A stretch of DNA of 7,365 bases, from assembly GCA_028709985.1 (NCBI GenBank), contig JAQUTB010000074.1, positions 1 through 7,365 on the forward strand. Direction: 5' to 3'. The position numbers and the translations under genes were made by a program. Source of the stretch: Dethiosulfovibrio sp. (GTDB taxonomy: Bacteria > Synergistota > Synergistia > Synergistales > Dethiosulfovibrionaceae). Under the pieces are notes generated by a model, which saw only the letters and a program-made list of their open reading frames with translations, made no database searches and was not told the DNA's origin. Of the stretch, positions 6,323-7,365 are shown piece by piece (within the stretch, counting starts at the first letter, position 1; every line of letters starts with the position of its first letter).

Positions 6323-7365
6323 GATGAACCTCCTCGACTCCTGCCATCAGAAGGCCTATTCTGTCCACATCCATGTCACTCCGGTCCAGGACGTCCAGTA
6401 TTTTCCCACCGTATATGACCCCTACCCGGTCGGAAAGAGTCAGCACCTCCGAAAGTTCCGTCGATATGAGAAGAATGGCCTTTCCCTTGGATCTCTCCTC
6501 CATCAGGACCGAGTGGACGTAGTCCGCCGCCCCAAGGTCCAGTCCCCTTATGGGCTGGACCGCAACCAGAAGGCTGGCTCCAAGGCCGATCTCCCTGGCT
6601 ATGACCACCTTCTGCTGGTTTCCGCCGGAGAGGGCCTTCGCCTTTGTGGATGGGGACGGAGCCTTTATGGAGAACCTGCCCACAAGGGCCGCTCCGTGTT
6701 CCCCTATGGAGCCGCCGTCCATCACACCGGACCTGAAATAAGGCCTGTCGCCGCTGTTTTTGAGTATAAAGTTCTCCTCCACCGACATATCCAGGACCAG
6801 GCCGTCTTTATGTCTGTCCGCCGGTATATAGCCGACACCGGAGGCTATTATTTCCTTCACCGATAGGCCGGTGATATCCCTGCCGTTGAGGGTTATAGAT
6901 CCATCAACAGGGGCCCTCAGGCCGCAGATGGCCTCGGCGAGCTCCTGCTGTCCGTTTCCGCTGACCCCCGCTATGCCGAATATCTCCCCTCTGCCAACTG
7001 TCAGTGAAAGGCCGTCCAGGGCGATAGAGCCCCTGTCGTCCTTCACCGTGAGGTCCAGCACCGAAAGCACCGGCTCCCCGGGGAGCTCCGCCCTCTGGCC
7101 GGACACCAGCTCAAGGTCCCTTCCGACCATCATCCTCGCCAGCTCCCTCTCGCTGGATTCGGCGGTCGACACCGATCCTACGACCTTTCCGGCCCTCATC
7201 ACCGTGACCGAGTCGGCCATCGCCATGACCTCCCCCAGCTTATGGGTTATGAGGATCACCGAGTTGCCCTGGGAGGTGAACTCCCTGATGAACTCGCCGA
7301 GCATGTCGGTCTCCTGAGGGGTCAAGACCGCCGTCGGCTCGTCCATTATGAGTATCCTGGCCTTC
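6315..7365 (-). CDS. Duplicated-domain ABC transporter ATPase, NupO/YufO-like (5' partial)
   Basis: The last 349 residues of a two-domain (RbsA-like) ATP-binding subunit; the first Walker A and signature lie beyond the right edge. The window begins at the first domain's Walker B (ILIMDEPTAVL, visible residues 4-14), with its H-loop histidine at 41 (LITHKLGEV). The second domain runs from about 98: degenerate Walker A GVSGNGQQ (133-140, the usual Lys replaced by Gln), YIPADRHKDGL (179-189), signature LSGGNQQK (245-252) and QPIRGLDLGA (270-279), where the Walker B aspartate/glutamate pair is altered. A degenerate second site is normal for this family, so ATP hydrolysis should rest mainly on the other site. 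First visible gene of the transport and degradation operon. The ATG at 7346 is internal (the codon before DEPTAVL), not the start. Confidence 0.93.
   Translation of the reverse strand, partial: KARILIMDEPTAVLTPQETDMLGEFIREFTSQGNSVILITHKLGEVMAMADSVTVMRAGKVVGSVSTAESSERELARMMVGRDLELVSGQRAELPGEPVLSVLDLTVKDDRGSIALDGLSLTVGRGEIFGIAGVSGNGQQELAEAICGLRAPVDGSITLNGRDITGLSVKEIIASGVGYIPADRHKDGLVLDMSVEENFILKNSGDRPYFRSGVMDGGSIGEHGAALVGRFSIKAPSPSTKAKALSGGNQQKVVIAREIGLGASLLVAVQPIRGLDLGAADYVHSVLMEERSKGKAILLISTELSEVLTLSDRVGVIYGGKILDVLDRSDMDVDRIGLLMAGVEEVHHG

Noticed and set aside
6207..6866. 219-residue + strand ORF
   Set aside because: Spans the junction of two well-identified - strand transporter genes and resembles no family.

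Overview
This GC-rich, almost fully coding window holds the ends of two convergent operons. They meet at a strong intrinsic terminator near 1878-1919. Heavy use of ATA (Ile) and AGG (Arg) codons in GC-rich DNA, together with anaerobic amino-acid/nucleobase-type metabolism and a selenoprotein, suggests an anaerobe such as a member of the Synergistota. That placement is inference from style and gene content, not a demonstrated match.

Left part, + strand (1-1871). The window opens inside a radical SAM gene whose reading frame runs to 918 with one internal TGA at 532-534. The protein before and after that TGA is well-conserved family sequence, and the TGA falls at the first position of a redox-like motif (P-P-G-[UGA]-E-H-S-L-C-S-W-H). 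Hairpins able to act as a bacterial SECIS lie immediately 3' of it. The best reading is one selenocysteine-containing protein of the TrsS type, not two ORFs or a pseudogene. Its stop overlaps (ATGA) the start of a short AMP-dependent CoA-ligase-like protein (915-1871) of the DVU_1553 type. These two families belong to a conserved cluster, also containing a methyltransferase, an NTP transferase and redox proteins, whose product is, as far as I know, undetermined. This is the most interesting part of the window.

Right part, - strand (7365 down to 1928). Reading from the right edge: the nucleotide-binding subunit of a BMP/nucleoside-type ABC importer (5' end outside the window), two overlapping membrane permeases, a hydantoinase/dihydropyrimidinase-family cyclic amidohydrolase, and a carbamate kinase. 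All five are co-directional with overlaps or gaps under 50 bp. The arrangement reads as uptake of a nucleobase, nucleoside or cyclic ureide, hydrolytic ring opening to an N-carbamoyl compound, and recovery of the carbamoyl group as ATP by carbamate kinase. The carbamoyl-transfer step needed between the last two enzymes is not in the window. The promoter and any solute-binding protein would lie beyond the right edge.

No gene-free stretch exceeds about 60 bases. No tRNA, rRNA, mobile element, CRISPR array or promoter of either operon was seen.
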